Below, one piece after another: positions 33,769 to 42,456 of a DNA stretch of 64,000 nucleotides (positions are counted from its first letter, which is position 1; each line of letters starts with the position of its first letter). Source of the stretch: Caproiciproducens galactitolivorans (lineage in GTDB: Bacteria > Bacillota > Clostridia > Oscillospirales > Acutalibacteraceae); contig NZ_JAPOHA010000005.1 in NCBI RefSeq assembly GCF_026672255.1, positions 124,001-188,000 on the forward strand, given 5' to 3'. The translations under genes and the position numbers were made by a program. Under the pieces are notes generated by a model. The model searched no databases, had not been told where the DNA came from, and worked only from the letters and a program-made list of their open reading frames with translations.

Positions 33769-35076
33769 GTGAACCAGTTTTTTCACTCCGTTACGCTGGA
33801 CAAGGACAAATGCATGGGATGTACGAACTGCATTAAACACTGTCCGACGGAGGCAATCCGCGTACGCGCGGGCAAGGCGAAAATTATTTCGGAACGGTGT
33901 ATCGACTGCGGCGAATGCATCCGCGTCTGCCCGCACCATGCGAAAAAAGCAAAGTCCGACAGCCTCGACATGATTCGGAACTTTGATTATAAAATTGCGC
34001 TGCCCGCGCCCGCCCTTTACGGCCAGTTTAATAATCTGGACGATATCGATATCGTGCTGACCGGCCTGAAAGGGATCGGCTTCGACGAGGTATTCGAGGT
34101 TTCCCGCAGTGCGGAACTGGTTTCCGAAGCCACCCGCAAGCTGATGCAGCAGGGAAAACTGAAAAAGCCGGTCATCAGTTCGGCCTGCCCCGCCGTAGTC
34201 CGGCTCATCCGGGTGCGTTTCCCCGACCTTTGCTCCCATGTCCTGCAATTGAATTCCCCAATGGAAACCGCCGCACGGATTGCGAAGCGCGAAGCCGCGA
34301 AAAAAACGGGACTGCCCCGCGGACGGATCGGCGCTTTTTTTATAACGCCCTGTCCCGCGAAGGTTACGGCGATTAAAATGCCCATCAGCTGCAAGAAATC
34401 CGAAGTGGACGGCGCGGTCGCCATCAGCGAAATCTACCCCAAACTCACGGCCGCAATGGAAAACGCAGAGACCGTTGAACCCCTTTCGCATTCCGGCATT
34501 ATCGGCGTCGGCTGGGCTTCGAGCGGCGGGGAATCCTCAGCGCTTTTAAATGACAAGTACCTTGCGGCGGACGGAATTGAAAACGTGATCCGCGTCCTGG
34601 AGGGACTGGAAGATGAAAAAATCCGCGAGCTGGATTTCATCGAATTGAACGCGTGTTCCGGCGGCTGTGTGGGCGGCGTGCTCTGTGTGGAAAACGCTTA
34701 TGTGGCAAAAGCAAGGCTCCAGCGGCTGCGCCGCTATCTGCCGGTTTCCCAGAATCATATCGACGGGAAAATCCCCGCCGGCATGCAGTGGCAGAAGAAC
34801 CTTTTGTTTGCTCCCGTTTTAAAGCTTTCCGACGATATGAACGAGGCGCTGCGCATGATGGCCGATATCGACCGGATACGGGAGGAGCTTCCCGGGCTCG
34901 ACTGCGGCTCCTGCGGCGCGCCGACCTGCCGGGCGCTCGCGGAAGATATTGTGCGCGGCTTTGCAAAGAAGAACCAGTGCATCTTTATTCTGCGGGAGGA
35001 AATCAAGCATGTCGCGGACGCCCTTTCGTCGATGGGGACGTTCCCTGCGCAGACCGATGAGGAGGAGAAAAAATGA
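33769..35076 (+). CDS. Hydrogenase-like iron-sulfur protein with altered H-cluster motifs
   Basis: A 435-residue protein. It begins with two 4Fe-4S ferredoxin motifs (CMGCTNCIKHCP and CIDCGECIRVCP, about 15-48). A shortened [FeFe]-hydrogenase large domain follows (about 60-370), and then a CGSCGAPTC Fe-S motif near 380-395. The H-cluster loops read SSACPAVVRLI, TPCPAKVTAIK and NACSGGCVGG. The cysteines of loops 2 and 3 are present, but loop 1 has Ala where catalytic enzymes have the first Cys of TSCCP. Proteins like this are proposed as sensory or electron-transfer hydrogenase relatives. GTG 33769 is the start. The stop overlaps the next start. Confidence 0.82.
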   Translation: MNQFFHSVTLDKDKCMGCTNCIKHCPTEAIRVRAGKAKIISERCIDCGECIRVCPHHAKKAKSDSLDMIRNFDYKIALPAPALYGQFNNLDDIDIVLTGLKGIGFDEVFEVSRSAELVSEATRKLMQQGKLKKPVISSACPAVVRLIRVRFPDLCSHVLQLNSPMETAARIAKREAAKKTGLPRGRIGAFFITPCPAKVTAIKMPISCKKSEVDGAVAISEIYPKLTAAMENAETVEPLSHSGIIGVGWASSGGESSALLNDKYLAADGIENVIRVLEGLEDEKIRELDFIELNACSGGCVGGVLCVENAYVAKARLQRLRRYLPVSQNHIDGKIPAGMQWQKNLLFAPVLKLSDDMNEALRMMADIDRIREELPGLDCGSCGAPTCRALAEDIVRGFAKKNQCIFILREEIKHVADALSSMGTFPAQTDEEEKK

Positions 35077-35408
35077 TGACTGTGAAAGAGCTTGCCGAAC
35101 GTTTGGAACTGAAAATTCTGGCCGGGGAAGCCAGCCTTGACCGCCCGGTTTCGGGAGGATATACCGGCGACCTGCTCAGCTGGGTGATGGCGCGGCTTCC
35201 CGCCGACGCCGCGTGGCTGACTGTAATGGGAAACATCAACGCGATTGCCGTGGCGTCCTTAAAGGATGCCGCCTGTATCGTCCTGACCGATTCGGCCCCG
35301 CTTGACGACGCCGCGCTCGAAAAAGCACAGGAGCTGTCCTTTCCGGTTCTTCTGTCGGAGCAGGACAGCTTTACTCTCGGCGCCCGAATGGACGGGCTTT
35401 TGCGGTAA
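35073..35408 (+). CDS. DRTGG-domain protein (second copy)
   Basis: A 111-residue protein related in plan to the first DRTGG gene: MTVKELAERLELKILAGEASLDR, then a central GYTGDLLSWVMARLPADAAWLTVMGNINA region broken by strands, and a VLLSEQDSFTLGARMDGLL end. Start ATG overlaps the preceding TGA, and its own stop overlaps the start of the PHP gene, so the three genes are translationally coupled. No catalytic residues are recognisable. A nucleotide-binding or regulatory function is inferred from the domain only. Confidence 0.72.
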   Translation: MMTVKELAERLELKILAGEASLDRPVSGGYTGDLLSWVMARLPADAAWLTVMGNINAIAVASLKDAACIVLTDSAPLDDAALEKAQELSFPVLLSEQDSFTLGARMDGLLR

Positions 35409-36142
35409 TGCGCGTTTATTACGATCTGCACCTGCATTCCTGCCTGTCTCCCTGCGCCGACGACGGCATGACGCCCAACAATATTGTCAATATGGCGCTT
35501 CTGCTGGGGTACGACATGATTGCCGTGACGGATCATAATTCGTGCCGCAATATCCCCGCCGCCGTGCGGGCGGGCGAAGCGAACGGGCTGACCGTTGTGC
35601 CGGGAATGGAGCTGTGCACCGCGGAAGAAGCGCATGTGATCTGCCTGTTTCCCACGGTGGAGGCGGCGCTCGGGTTCGACCGGTTCGTTTCGGAGCGGAT
35701 GCCCCCGGTGAAAAACCGGCCGGAAATTTTCGGAAAGCAAACGGTTATGGATGAAAACGACAATGTGACCGGCAGGGAAGATATCCTGCTGCTCAACGCG
35801 GCCGCCATCGGAGTGAACAGCGTTCGGGAAACGGTTCGCCGCTTCGGCGGAACTGCTTTTCCGGCCCATGTTGACCGGAGCGCTTACAGTGTGCTTGCTA
35901 ATTTGGGAGGTATACCTCCTGAGGCAGGCTTTACCGCCGCGGAAATCAGCGCGAAGGGAAACGTTCCGGCGCTGCTGAAACAGCACAGGGAGCTTGCGGA
36001 GATGACCCTGCTTTTTAACTCCGACGCGCATACTTTGGAGGGTATGCCCGACCGGAACGCGTTGGTCGTTCTGCCGGAGAAGTCGCCGCAGTGCCTGATT
36101 GCGGCATTGGAGGAAAAAACTGACGCAATATGGTTTCACTGA
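35408..36142 (+). CDS. PHP-domain metal-dependent phosphoesterase
   Basis: A 244-residue PHP protein. It has the metal-binding motifs DLHLHSCLSPCADDGMTP, AVTDHN, a Glu in GMELCTAEEAHV, PAHVDRSAY and NSDAH, consistent with a trinuclear phosphoesterase site. Substrate unknown; relatives hydrolyse phosphoesters such as histidinol phosphate or small nucleotides. It is the last gene of the upstream group, and hydC follows after 186 bases with its own possible promoter. Its constant association with hydrogenase genes in Clostridia suggests a linked job that is not established. Confidence 0.85.
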   Translation: MRVYYDLHLHSCLSPCADDGMTPNNIVNMALLLGYDMIAVTDHNSCRNIPAAVRAGEANGLTVVPGMELCTAEEAHVICLFPTVEAALGFDRFVSERMPPVKNRPEIFGKQTVMDENDNVTGREDILLLNAAAIGVNSVRETVRRFGGTAFPAHVDRSAYSVLANLGGIPPEAGFTAAEISAKGNVPALLKQHRELAEMTLLFNSDAHTLEGMPDRNALVVLPEKSPQCLIAALEEKTDAIWFH

Positions 36143-36218
36143 AGGAATTCCGCGTTCAAAACTAGATAAAAACCATAAATTTCAAGCTGAAATTTTGTAT
36201 TATTTTCAAATAAAATCA

Positions 36219-36248
36219 TAGATTTAATCCTATTCGCTATGATATAAT
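36219..36248 (+). promoter_or_regulatory. Possible promoter of the hydC-hydA group
   Basis: TAGATT (36219-36224), 18-bp spacer, TATAAT (36243-36248). The -10 is good, the -35 weak. Confidence 0.4.
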
Positions 36249-36328
36249 TATAACAATGGACCCAGCGGAAAAGAGTTGTCACCGTCGGGCGATTTTTTTC
36301 TTCATGGATTACCGAAGGAGGAACAAGA

Positions 36329-36823
36329 ATGCAAAAACGAATCAGCAATCTGCCCTTTAAGGGAACCCCCGAGCAAAAGCAAAAACTGGATGAAGTCATA
36401 AAAAAACATAAACAGGAAAAAGGCGCTATTTTACCTGTTCTGCAGGAGGCGCAGGATATTTACGGCTATCTTCCGGCCGAAGTTCAGAGCATCATCGCGG
36501 AAGGCCTCGGCGTGCCGCTGGAAGAGGTTTACGGTGTTTCTACATTCTATTCTCAGTTTTCTTTGACACCGAAGGGGAAATACAACGTGTCAATTTGTTT
36601 GGGCACGGCCTGCTACGTAAAAGGGGCCGCTGCGGTGCTGGACAGGGTTTCGGCTGTTTTGGGAATCCAGCCGGAAGAATGCACGCCCGACGGCAAGTTT
36701 TCGCTTACCGCCTGCCGCTGCGTGGGAGCCTGCGGTTTGGCACCTGTACTTACGGTGAACGGCGACGTTTACGGACGGATGACGCCGGAAGAGGTTGATC
36801 AGGTATTGGCGAAATATGAATAA
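36329..36823 (+). CDS. hydC: Electron-bifurcating [FeFe]-hydrogenase subunit C (NuoE-like)
   Basis: The smallest subunit of the HydABC complex, carrying a thioredoxin-like 2Fe-2S domain between NADH/FMN and the rest of the chain. The 164 residues have a four-helix N-terminal part (LPVLQEAQDIYGYLPAEVQ) and Cys at CLGTAC (about 91-96) and CRCVGAC (about 131-137), giving the 2Fe-2S ligands. ATG 36329 follows GAAGGAGGAACAAG. It is placed directly upstream of a small ATPase, hydD, hydB and hydA, all on the same strand with gaps of a few bases. Length is typical for NuoE-like subunits. Confidence 0.93.
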   Translation: MQKRISNLPFKGTPEQKQKLDEVIKKHKQEKGAILPVLQEAQDIYGYLPAEVQSIIAEGLGVPLEEVYGVSTFYSQFSLTPKGKYNVSICLGTACYVKGAAAVLDRVSAVLGIQPEECTPDGKFSLTACRCVGACGLAPVLTVNGDVYGRMTPEEVDQVLAKYE

Positions 36824-36825
36824 CC

Positions 36826-37416
36826 ATGCGTGAACTTTCATTAAACGTGATGGACATTGCGCAAAATTCGATTTCTGCGGGTGCGAAGCTTATCGTGATC
36901 GATCTATGTGAGAATTCAGATGCCGACAGCCTGACGATTACCGTTGCGGACAACGGCGCCGGCATGACGGCCGAGCAGACCGCCTTAGCGGCAGACCCTT
37001 TTTTTACAACGCGGAAAACGCGCCGGGTGGGCCTGGGCGTACCGCTTTTCAAGATGGAAGCCGAAATGACGGGCGGCGGTCTTGAAATAACATCTGAAAA
37101 AGGCGTAGGAACCACGGTAAAGGCGAAATTTGTTCCCTCGCATGTGGATATGATTCCGCTCGGGGATATCAATTCCACGGTGCTGCTTCTGATCACCTGC
37201 AACGAGGACAGGGATTTTGTTTTCCATCGACGTATGGATTTGCACGAATTTACCCTGGACACACGCGAGTTGCGCGCTGTGCTGGGCGATGAGGTAAAGC
37301 TGAGTTCCCCGGAAGTGACCGAGTGGATCAAAGGCTACCTTACGGAACAAACCCAAAGAATTAAGGAGGAATCATCAGATGAAGTCTTTAGAGGAACTTC
37401 GGGCGATAAGGGATAA
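36826..37416 (+). CDS. GHKL ATP-binding protein of the hydrogenase locus
   Basis: A 196-residue protein with a histidine-kinase-type ATPase domain (about 1-110): MDIAQNSISAG (N-box), VADNGAGM (G1) and RRVGLGVPLFKMEAEMTGG (G2). No phosphoacceptor His region or receiver domain is fused, so it is not a classical sensor kinase. The C-terminal 80 residues resemble nothing I recognise. It starts two bases after hydC and overlaps hydD by 38 bases. It belongs to the conserved bifurcating hydrogenase neighbourhood; a maturation or signalling role is inferred. Confidence 0.8.
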   Translation: MRELSLNVMDIAQNSISAGAKLIVIDLCENSDADSLTITVADNGAGMTAEQTALAADPFFTTRKTRRVGLGVPLFKMEAEMTGGGLEITSEKGVGTTVKAKFVPSHVDMIPLGDINSTVLLLITCNEDRDFVFHRRMDLHEFTLDTRELRAVLGDEVKLSSPEVTEWIKGYLTEQTQRIKEESSDEVFRGTSGDKG

Positions 37417-37747
37417 AGCACGCAGTCAGGTTATCCTTCGTGAAAATAGTGACAATGCAGTCCGCGTTCTGGTCGGCATGGCTACTTGCGGGATTGCCGC
37501 CGGAGCGCGTCCCGTTCTGAACGCATTGGTGGAAGAGGTTGCGAAACGCGGCCTTCAGAATGTTACCGTAACGCAGACCGGCTGCATCGGAATCTGCCAG
37601 TTCGAGCCCGTCGTGGAAATTGTAGCCCCCGGGCAGGAAAAGGTTACTTATGTAAAAATGACGCCTGAAAAGGCGGTTCGTGTGGTGAACGACCACCTGG
37701 TAAACGGCAACGTGGTAACGGAGTTTACCATTGGAGCCAATTCATAA
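37379..37747 (+). CDS. hydD: Thioredoxin-like 2Fe-2S ferredoxin protein (HydD-like)
   Basis: A 122-residue thioredoxin-like ferredoxin-domain protein. MATCGIAAGARPVLNAL and TQTGCIGICQFEP carry three conserved Cys of the expected four-ligand 2Fe-2S pattern; the fourth ligand position is not obvious. Such small proteins are encoded beside HydB in many Clostridia and Thermotogae relatives, and some descriptions call them HydD. Its purpose in the complex is uncertain. ATG 37379 overlaps the end of the ATPase gene. The hydB ribosome site AAAGGAGG follows its stop codon. Confidence 0.8.
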   Translation: MKSLEELRAIRDKARSQVILRENSDNAVRVLVGMATCGIAAGARPVLNALVEEVAKRGLQNVTVTQTGCIGICQFEPVVEIVAPGQEKVTYVKMTPEKAVRVVNDHLVNGNVVTEFTIGANS

Positions 37748-37763
37748 AAAGGAGGCAGAATTC

Positions 37764-39554
37764 ATGTATCGTTCCAATGTACTGGTTTGCGGCGGTACCG
37801 GTTGTACCTCCTCAAACAGCGAGCTGATCATTTCAAAGCTCAAAGAGGAAATTACGCTTAGAGGCCTCGACAAAGAGGTTAATGTTATCCGCACCGGCTG
37901 CTTCGGCCTTTGCGCGCTGGGCCCGATTATGATCGTCTATCCGGAAGGCTCTTTCTATAGCAGGGTTACCCCGGAGGATGTTCCCGAAATCGTGGAGGAA
38001 CATCTCTTAAAGGGCAGAATCGTAAAGCGCCTGCTTTATAAGGAAACCATCGTAGACGACAATACCATTAAGTCCCTGAATCAAACACCGTTCTACGCGA
38101 AACAGCACCGTGTTGCGCTTCGCAACTGCGGCGTTATCAATCCGGAAAGCATTGATGAATACATAGCGGTGGACGGTTATTCCGCTCTCGGCAAGGTTCT
38201 TACCGAAATGACCCCGGAGCAGGTTATCGATATCGTAAAGGCCTCCGGGCTGCGCGGCAGAGGCGGCGCGGGCTTCCCGACCGGCCTGAAATGGAGCTTC
38301 GCGGCAAAGAACCAGGCGGACCAGAAATATGTCTGCTGCAACGCCGACGAAGGCGACCCGGGCGCGTTTATGGACCGTTCCGTGCTGGAAGGCGACCCGC
38401 ACTGCGTGCTGGAAGCCATGGCGATCGCCGGTTACGCAATCGGTTCGACGCAGGGTTATATCTATGTCCGCGCCGAATATCCCATCGCGGTAAAACGTTT
38501 GCAGATTGCGATCAATCAGGCGAGAGAATACGGACTTTTAGGGAAAAATATCTTCAATACCGGTTTTGACTTCGACATCGACCTGCGCCTGGGCGCCGGC
38601 GCGTTTGTCTGCGGCGAGGAAACCGCTCTGATGACCTCCATCGAAGGCAAGCGCGGCGAGCCGCGTCCGCGTCCGCCGTTCCCGGCTTTGAAGGGTCTGT
38701 TCCAGAAGCCGACCATTTTAAATAACGTGGAAACCTACGCGAATATCACCCAGATCATTTTGAACGGGCCGGAATGGTTTGCTTCCATGGGCACCGAAAA
38801 ATCCAAGGGTACGAAAGTATTCGCTCTCGGCGGCAAAATCGAGCACACCGGCCTTGTAGAAGTGCCGATGGGCACCACCCTGCGCGAAATCGTCGAGGAA
38901 ATCGGCGGCGGCGTTCCGGGCGGCCACAAGTTCAAGGCGGCGCAGACCGGCGGTCCTTCCGGCGGATGCATCCCGGCTTCCCAGCTTGACATTCCGATCG
39001 ACTACGACAATCTGCTTTCCATCGGCGCCATGATGGGCTCCGGCGGCCTGATTGTCATGGACGACACGAACTGCATGGTCGACATTGCGAAATTCTTCCT
39101 GGAATTCACCGTTGACGAATCCTGCGGAAAATGTACGCCCTGCCGTATCGGCACAAGGCGCCTGCTGGAAGTGCTTGAAAAGATTACAAGCGGCAACGGC
39201 ACGCTGGACGACATTGACCGCCTCGAGGAGCTTTGCTATTACCTGAAAGAAAACTCCCTGTGCGCTCTTGGCCAGACGGCTCCGAACCCGGTGCTTTCCA
39301 CCCTGAAATATTTCCGCGACGAATATATCGCGCACGTTACCGAGCATCGCTGCCCGGCCGGCGTCTGCAAGGCTTTGACGAACTATCATATCCTTGAGGA
39401 CAAGTGCCGCGGCTGTACGCTCTGCGCGCGCAACTGTCCGGTCGGTGCGATTACCGGCAGCGTAAAGGTACCGCATGTGATAGACACAAAGAAATGCATT
39501 AAGTGCGGCGCCTGCATGGAAAAATGCAAGTTCAACGCTATTATTAAGAAATAA
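37764..39554 (+). CDS. hydB: Electron-bifurcating [FeFe]-hydrogenase subunit B (NuoF-like, NAD/FMN)
   Basis: The flavin subunit of HydABC, where electrons from NADH and ferredoxin meet. The 596 residues hold, in order: a thioredoxin-like 2Fe-2S domain (about 1-95, CGGTGC and TGCFGLC), the NuoF NADH/FMN region ([46 protein letters not shown]), a 4Fe-4S motif ([18 protein letters not shown]), and a C-terminal pair of 4Fe-4S ferredoxin motifs ([12 protein letters not shown] and [12 protein letters not shown]). ATG 37764 follows AAAGGAGG. Length and domain order match HydB. Confidence 0.96.
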   Translation: MYRSNVLVCGGTGCTSSNSELIISKLKEEITLRGLDKEVNVIRTGCFGLCALGPIMIVYPEGSFYSRVTPEDVPEIVEEHLLKGRIVKRLLYKETIVDDNTIKSLNQTPFYAKQHRVALRNCGVINPESIDEYIAVDGYSALGKVLTEMTPEQVIDIVKASGLRGRGGAGFPTGLKWSFAAKNQADQKYVCCNADEGDPGAFMDRSVLEGDPHCVLEAMAIAGYAIGSTQGYIYVRAEYPIAVKRLQIAINQAREYGLLGKNIFNTGFDFDIDLRLGAGAFVCGEETALMTSIEGKRGEPRPRPPFPALKGLFQKPTILNNVETYANITQIILNGPEWFASMGTEKSKGTKVFALGGKIEHTGLVEVPMGTTLREIVEEIGGGVPGGHKFKAAQTGGPSGGCIPASQLDIPIDYDNLLSIGAMMGSGGLIVMDDTNCMVDIAKFFLEFTVDESCGKCTPCRIGTRRLLEVLEKITSGNGTLDDIDRLEELCYYLKENSLCALGQTAPNPVLSTLKYFRDEYIAHVTEHRCPAGVCKALTNYHILEDKCRGCTLCARNCPVGAITGSVKVPHVIDTKKCIKCGACMEKCKFNAIIKK

Positions 39555-39569
39555 AAGGAGTGTGCCATT

Positions 39570-41318
39570 ATGGAAAATATGGTAAATATAAAAATAAACG
39601 GCATGCCCCTCTCAGTGCCGAGCAACTACACCATTTTAGAGGCCGCAAGGGAGGCCGGAATTGATATTCCCACCCTTTGCTACCTGAAGGGAATCAATGA
39701 AATCGGCGCTTGCCGCATGTGCGTGGTCGAGGTAAAGGGAGCGCGTTCCTTCGTTGCCTCCTGCGTTTATCCGGTGAATGAGGGCATGGAGGTTCTGACC
39801 AATACCCCTGCGATTCAGAAATCCAGAAAAATGACGCTGGAAATGCTCCTGTCGGTGCATAACCGCGACTGCCTTGCCTGCAAACGCAACGGAAGCTGCG
39901 AGCTTCAAACCCTGTGCAACGAGCTGGGCGTGGAGCAGACAAACCGCTTCGACGGCGTAAAGCCCGACGTGTCGAGGGATGAATCCTCGATGCATCTGAT
40001 CCGCGATAACTCCAAGTGCATTCTCTGCCGCCGCTGTGTCGGAGCCTGCGCCGATCAGCACGTCGGCGTTCTCGGCCCGAACTGCCGCGGTTTCGATACG
40101 CACATTGCCTGTGCATTTGAAAAGCCGCTCAGTGAGGTTCCCTGCGTATCCTGCGGCCAGTGCATCGTAAGCTGCCCGACCGGCGCTTTAACCGAGCGCG
40201 ACCAGTGCGGCGAAGTAATGGCTGCCATCAACGATCCGGAGAAGTTCGTAGTGGTTCAGACCGCCCCGGCCATCCGCGCGACCCTCGGCGAATGCTTCGG
40301 CCTGCCGGTTGGAACGAACGTAAAGGGCAAGATGGTTGCCGCGCTGCGCCGTCTTGGCTTCGACAAGGTGTTCGACACCGATTTCGGCGCCGACCTTACG
40401 ATTATGGAAGAAGCCAACGAGCTGCTCGACCGTGTAAAGAACGGCGGCCCGCTGCCGCTGATTACCTCCTGCTCGCCGGGATGGGTGAAATTCTGCGAAT
40501 ATTATTATCCGGAACTGCTGCCGAACGTGTCTTCCTGCAAATCGCCGCAGCAGATGACCGGTGCGATTATTAAAACGTACTATGCGGAGAAGAACAACAT
40601 CGACCCGAAGAAGATTGTTGTCGTGAGCGTCATGCCCTGCACAGCGAAGAAATTCGAAGCGAAGCGCGACGATCAGGACGCGGCCGGCGCGGGCATCCCC
40701 GACACCGATATCGCGATTACCACCCGTGAACTTGCACGTCTGATTAAGATGGCAAACATCAATTTCGACCGTCTCCCGAATGAAGAATTTGACCCCGCTC
40801 TGGGAATTACCACCGGCGCCGCCGTAATTTTCGGCACAACGGGCGGCGTAATGGAGGCCGCGCTCCGGACGGCGGCGGATGCGCTGGAAGGCAGGAGCCT
40901 GGATTCCATCGAATATAAAGAAGTCCGCGGAACCGAAGGAATCAAGGAAGCCGTTTATCATGTCGGCGGCATGGATGTAAAAGTTGCCGCAGTCAGCGGT
41001 CTGAACAATGCCAACGAAATTCTCAACAAGGTGAAAAACGGCGAGGGCGGCTATCACTTTATTGAAATCATGTGCTGCCCGGGCGGCTGCGTCAACGGCG
41101 GCGGTCAGCCGATTCAGCCTGCGAGTGTTCGCAGCTTTACCGACCTGAAAGCCGACAGAGCGAAAGCACTTTATGAAGAGGATAAAAACCTGCCCCTTCG
41201 CAAGAGCCATGAAAGTCCGATTATCAAGACCCTTTACGAGGAATATCTTGAAAAACCGGGCAGCCATAAGGCCCACGAAATCCTGCACACGACCTACGTG
41301 GCAAGAGAAAAATATTAA
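39570..41318 (+). CDS. hydA: Electron-bifurcating [FeFe]-hydrogenase catalytic subunit A
   Basis: Catalytic subunit that reduces protons at the H-cluster. The 582-residue protein has an N-terminal 2Fe-2S domain (CYLKGINEIGACRMC region), a His-ligated 4Fe-4S site (HNRDCLACKRNGSCELQ), two 4Fe-4S motifs (CILCRRCVGAC and CVSCGQCIVSCP), the H-domain with TSCSPGW, SVMPCTAKKFEAKR and IMCCPGGCVNGGG, and a C-terminal small-subunit-like tail. No extra C-terminal 2Fe-2S domain is present. The first loop reads TSCSPGW rather than TSCCPGW, a known variant in bifurcating enzymes. It is the last gene of the group and is followed by a terminator. Confidence 0.96.
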   Translation: MENMVNIKINGMPLSVPSNYTILEAAREAGIDIPTLCYLKGINEIGACRMCVVEVKGARSFVASCVYPVNEGMEVLTNTPAIQKSRKMTLEMLLSVHNRDCLACKRNGSCELQTLCNELGVEQTNRFDGVKPDVSRDESSMHLIRDNSKCILCRRCVGACADQHVGVLGPNCRGFDTHIACAFEKPLSEVPCVSCGQCIVSCPTGALTERDQCGEVMAAINDPEKFVVVQTAPAIRATLGECFGLPVGTNVKGKMVAALRRLGFDKVFDTDFGADLTIMEEANELLDRVKNGGPLPLITSCSPGWVKFCEYYYPELLPNVSSCKSPQQMTGAIIKTYYAEKNNIDPKKIVVVSVMPCTAKKFEAKRDDQDAAGAGIPDTDIAITTRELARLIKMANINFDRLPNEEFDPALGITTGAAVIFGTTGGVMEAALRTAADALEGRSLDSIEYKEVRGTEGIKEAVYHVGGMDVKVAAVSGLNNANEILNKVKNGEGGYHFIEIMCCPGGCVNGGGQPIQPASVRSFTDLKADRAKALYEEDKNLPLRKSHESPIIKTLYEEYLEKPGSHKAHEILHTTYVAREKY

Positions 41319-41323
41319 CAATT

Positions 41324-41354
41324 GCCTCCGGACGAAATGTTCGGGGGCTTTTTT
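41324..41354 (+). terminator. Terminator after hydA
   Basis: GCCTCCGGA (41324-41332) pairs with TTCGGGGGC (41340-41348) using G-U pairs, followed by a T run. Confidence 0.85.
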
Positions 41355-41409
41355 CTGCAAAAAATGGTATAATCAGAATTGGAACTATTGAAAATAACGG
41401 AAGCAGGTG

Positions 41410-42174
41410 ATGATCCTGAAACGGATACTGAAAATTTTCATTCTTATTTTATCGGCATGCGGTCTGATCTGGTTTTTGATTCCCGTTCACTGGACTGTGC
41501 TCAATATCGGAAACGAAACAGGAATTCTTCTTTGTGTGCTCGTATTCCTTACGGCGCTGTTTTCCGGCAAAATCGGCGCGGCCTGCAAGAAAAGCAAGCC
41601 GTTCCGCATTGTCTGCCGCGTCATCCTTGCCGTATTTCTTATCTGCGTCTGCTGGGCCATTTTTCTGACAGGCCTGATGGTGTACGGTTCGGCGGGAATA
41701 AAGCCGCAGCCCGGCGCAACGGTTGTGGTTCTGGGCAGCAAGGTGAACGGCAAGCAGCCCAGCGCGGATTTGCGGGTGCGGATTGAAGCGGCTTCGGCGT
41801 ATCTGAAAGCGAATCCGCAGGCAAAATGCATTGTCAGCGGAGGAAAAGGCGCGGGGGAACTGGTAACGGAGGCCTCCGTTATGCAGGCCGCGCTTTTAAA
41901 GGACGGGATTGAGCCTTCGCGGATTTTTCTCGAGGATACCTCCAAAACAACGAAGGAGAACCTCCGGAATTCCCTTGCCATCATCGAGAAAAACGGCATG
42001 AGCCGGAATCTGGCGATTGTGACCGACGATTATCACCAGTACCGCGCGGGCCGGATTGCGGAAAGTCTTGGCGTTTCCCACGGCCCGGTAAACGCCGTTA
42101 CGCCTTGGTATATTTTATCCGCCTGCTATATGCGCGAGCTTCTGGCGCTGACGAATTTCCTTCTGCTCCCCTGA
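41410..42174 (+). CDS. YdcF/SanA-like membrane protein (DUF218)
   Basis: A 254-residue protein with three hydrophobic helices in the first 90 residues and a DUF218 domain after it (VVVLGSKVNGKQPSADLRVR, CIVSGGKGAGELVTEASVM, LEDTSKTTKENLRNS, VTDDYHQYR). Family members are implicated in envelope functions such as vancomycin resistance at high temperature in E. coli SanA; the reaction is not settled. ATG 41410 is placed six bases after GGAAG; a GTG three bases upstream is possible. It stands alone, with a terminator hairpin after it. Confidence 0.82.
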   Translation: MILKRILKIFILILSACGLIWFLIPVHWTVLNIGNETGILLCVLVFLTALFSGKIGAACKKSKPFRIVCRVILAVFLICVCWAIFLTGLMVYGSAGIKPQPGATVVVLGSKVNGKQPSADLRVRIEAASAYLKANPQAKCIVSGGKGAGELVTEASVMQAALLKDGIEPSRIFLEDTSKTTKENLRNSLAIIEKNGMSRNLAIVTDDYHQYRAGRIAESLGVSHGPVNAVTPWYILSACYMRELLALTNFLLLP

Positions 42175-42253
42175 GTTTGAAGTTCGTAGTTGCCTGCCAA
42201 TTTTGCGTTGTCCCTGTTAAAAATGCCCGGTTTGCCAAAATGGCACAATTTTT

Positions 42254-42274
42254 TCCTGAACAACAGGATTTTTT
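42254..42274 (+). terminator. Short terminator after the YdcF-like gene
   Basis: TCCTG (42254-42258) pairs with CAGGA (42264-42268), with a T run on the 3' side. Confidence 0.6.
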
Positions 42275-42290
42275 ATGAAACCGGGTCTGA

Positions 42291-42319
42291 TTTACGAACC
42301 GGGGAAAGTATAGTATAAT
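42291..42319 (+). promoter_or_regulatory. Promoter of the pyr operon
   Basis: TTTACG (42291-42296), 17-bp spacer, TATAAT (42314-42319), leaving about 130 bases of leader. Confidence 0.65.
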
Positions 42320-42333
42320 AACAAGAAATGGTT

Positions 42334-42438
42334 AGGCCGTGTTTGTAAAAGCACGTTTCGGTTGAAATTGCGTTTGTCTGCGCCGGAATATGATTTTACC
42401 CCGAAAATTTCATAAATTGAATTTTACAAACAAAGCCT
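42334..42438. repeat. 105-bp element with inverted ends in the pyr leader
   Basis: Its ends are 42334-42350 (AGGCCGTGTTTGTAAAA) and 42422-42438 (TTTTACAAACAAAGCCT). They match as an inverted repeat over 11 bp, plus a GGC/GCC tip after two mismatches. A second inner pair, TTTCGG (about 42356-42361) and CCGAAA (about 42411-42416), lets the whole element fold. It could be a miniature inverted-repeat element or a regulatory hairpin of the pyr mRNA. No PyrR-type attenuator terminator was found here. Confidence 0.5.
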
Positions 42439-42456
42439 GAAAAAAGTTGGTGGAAA

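Noticed and set aside
40188-41360. 390-codon minus-strand frame
   Set aside because: Antisense shadow of hydA; the sequence is His/Arg-rich and not protein-family-like.
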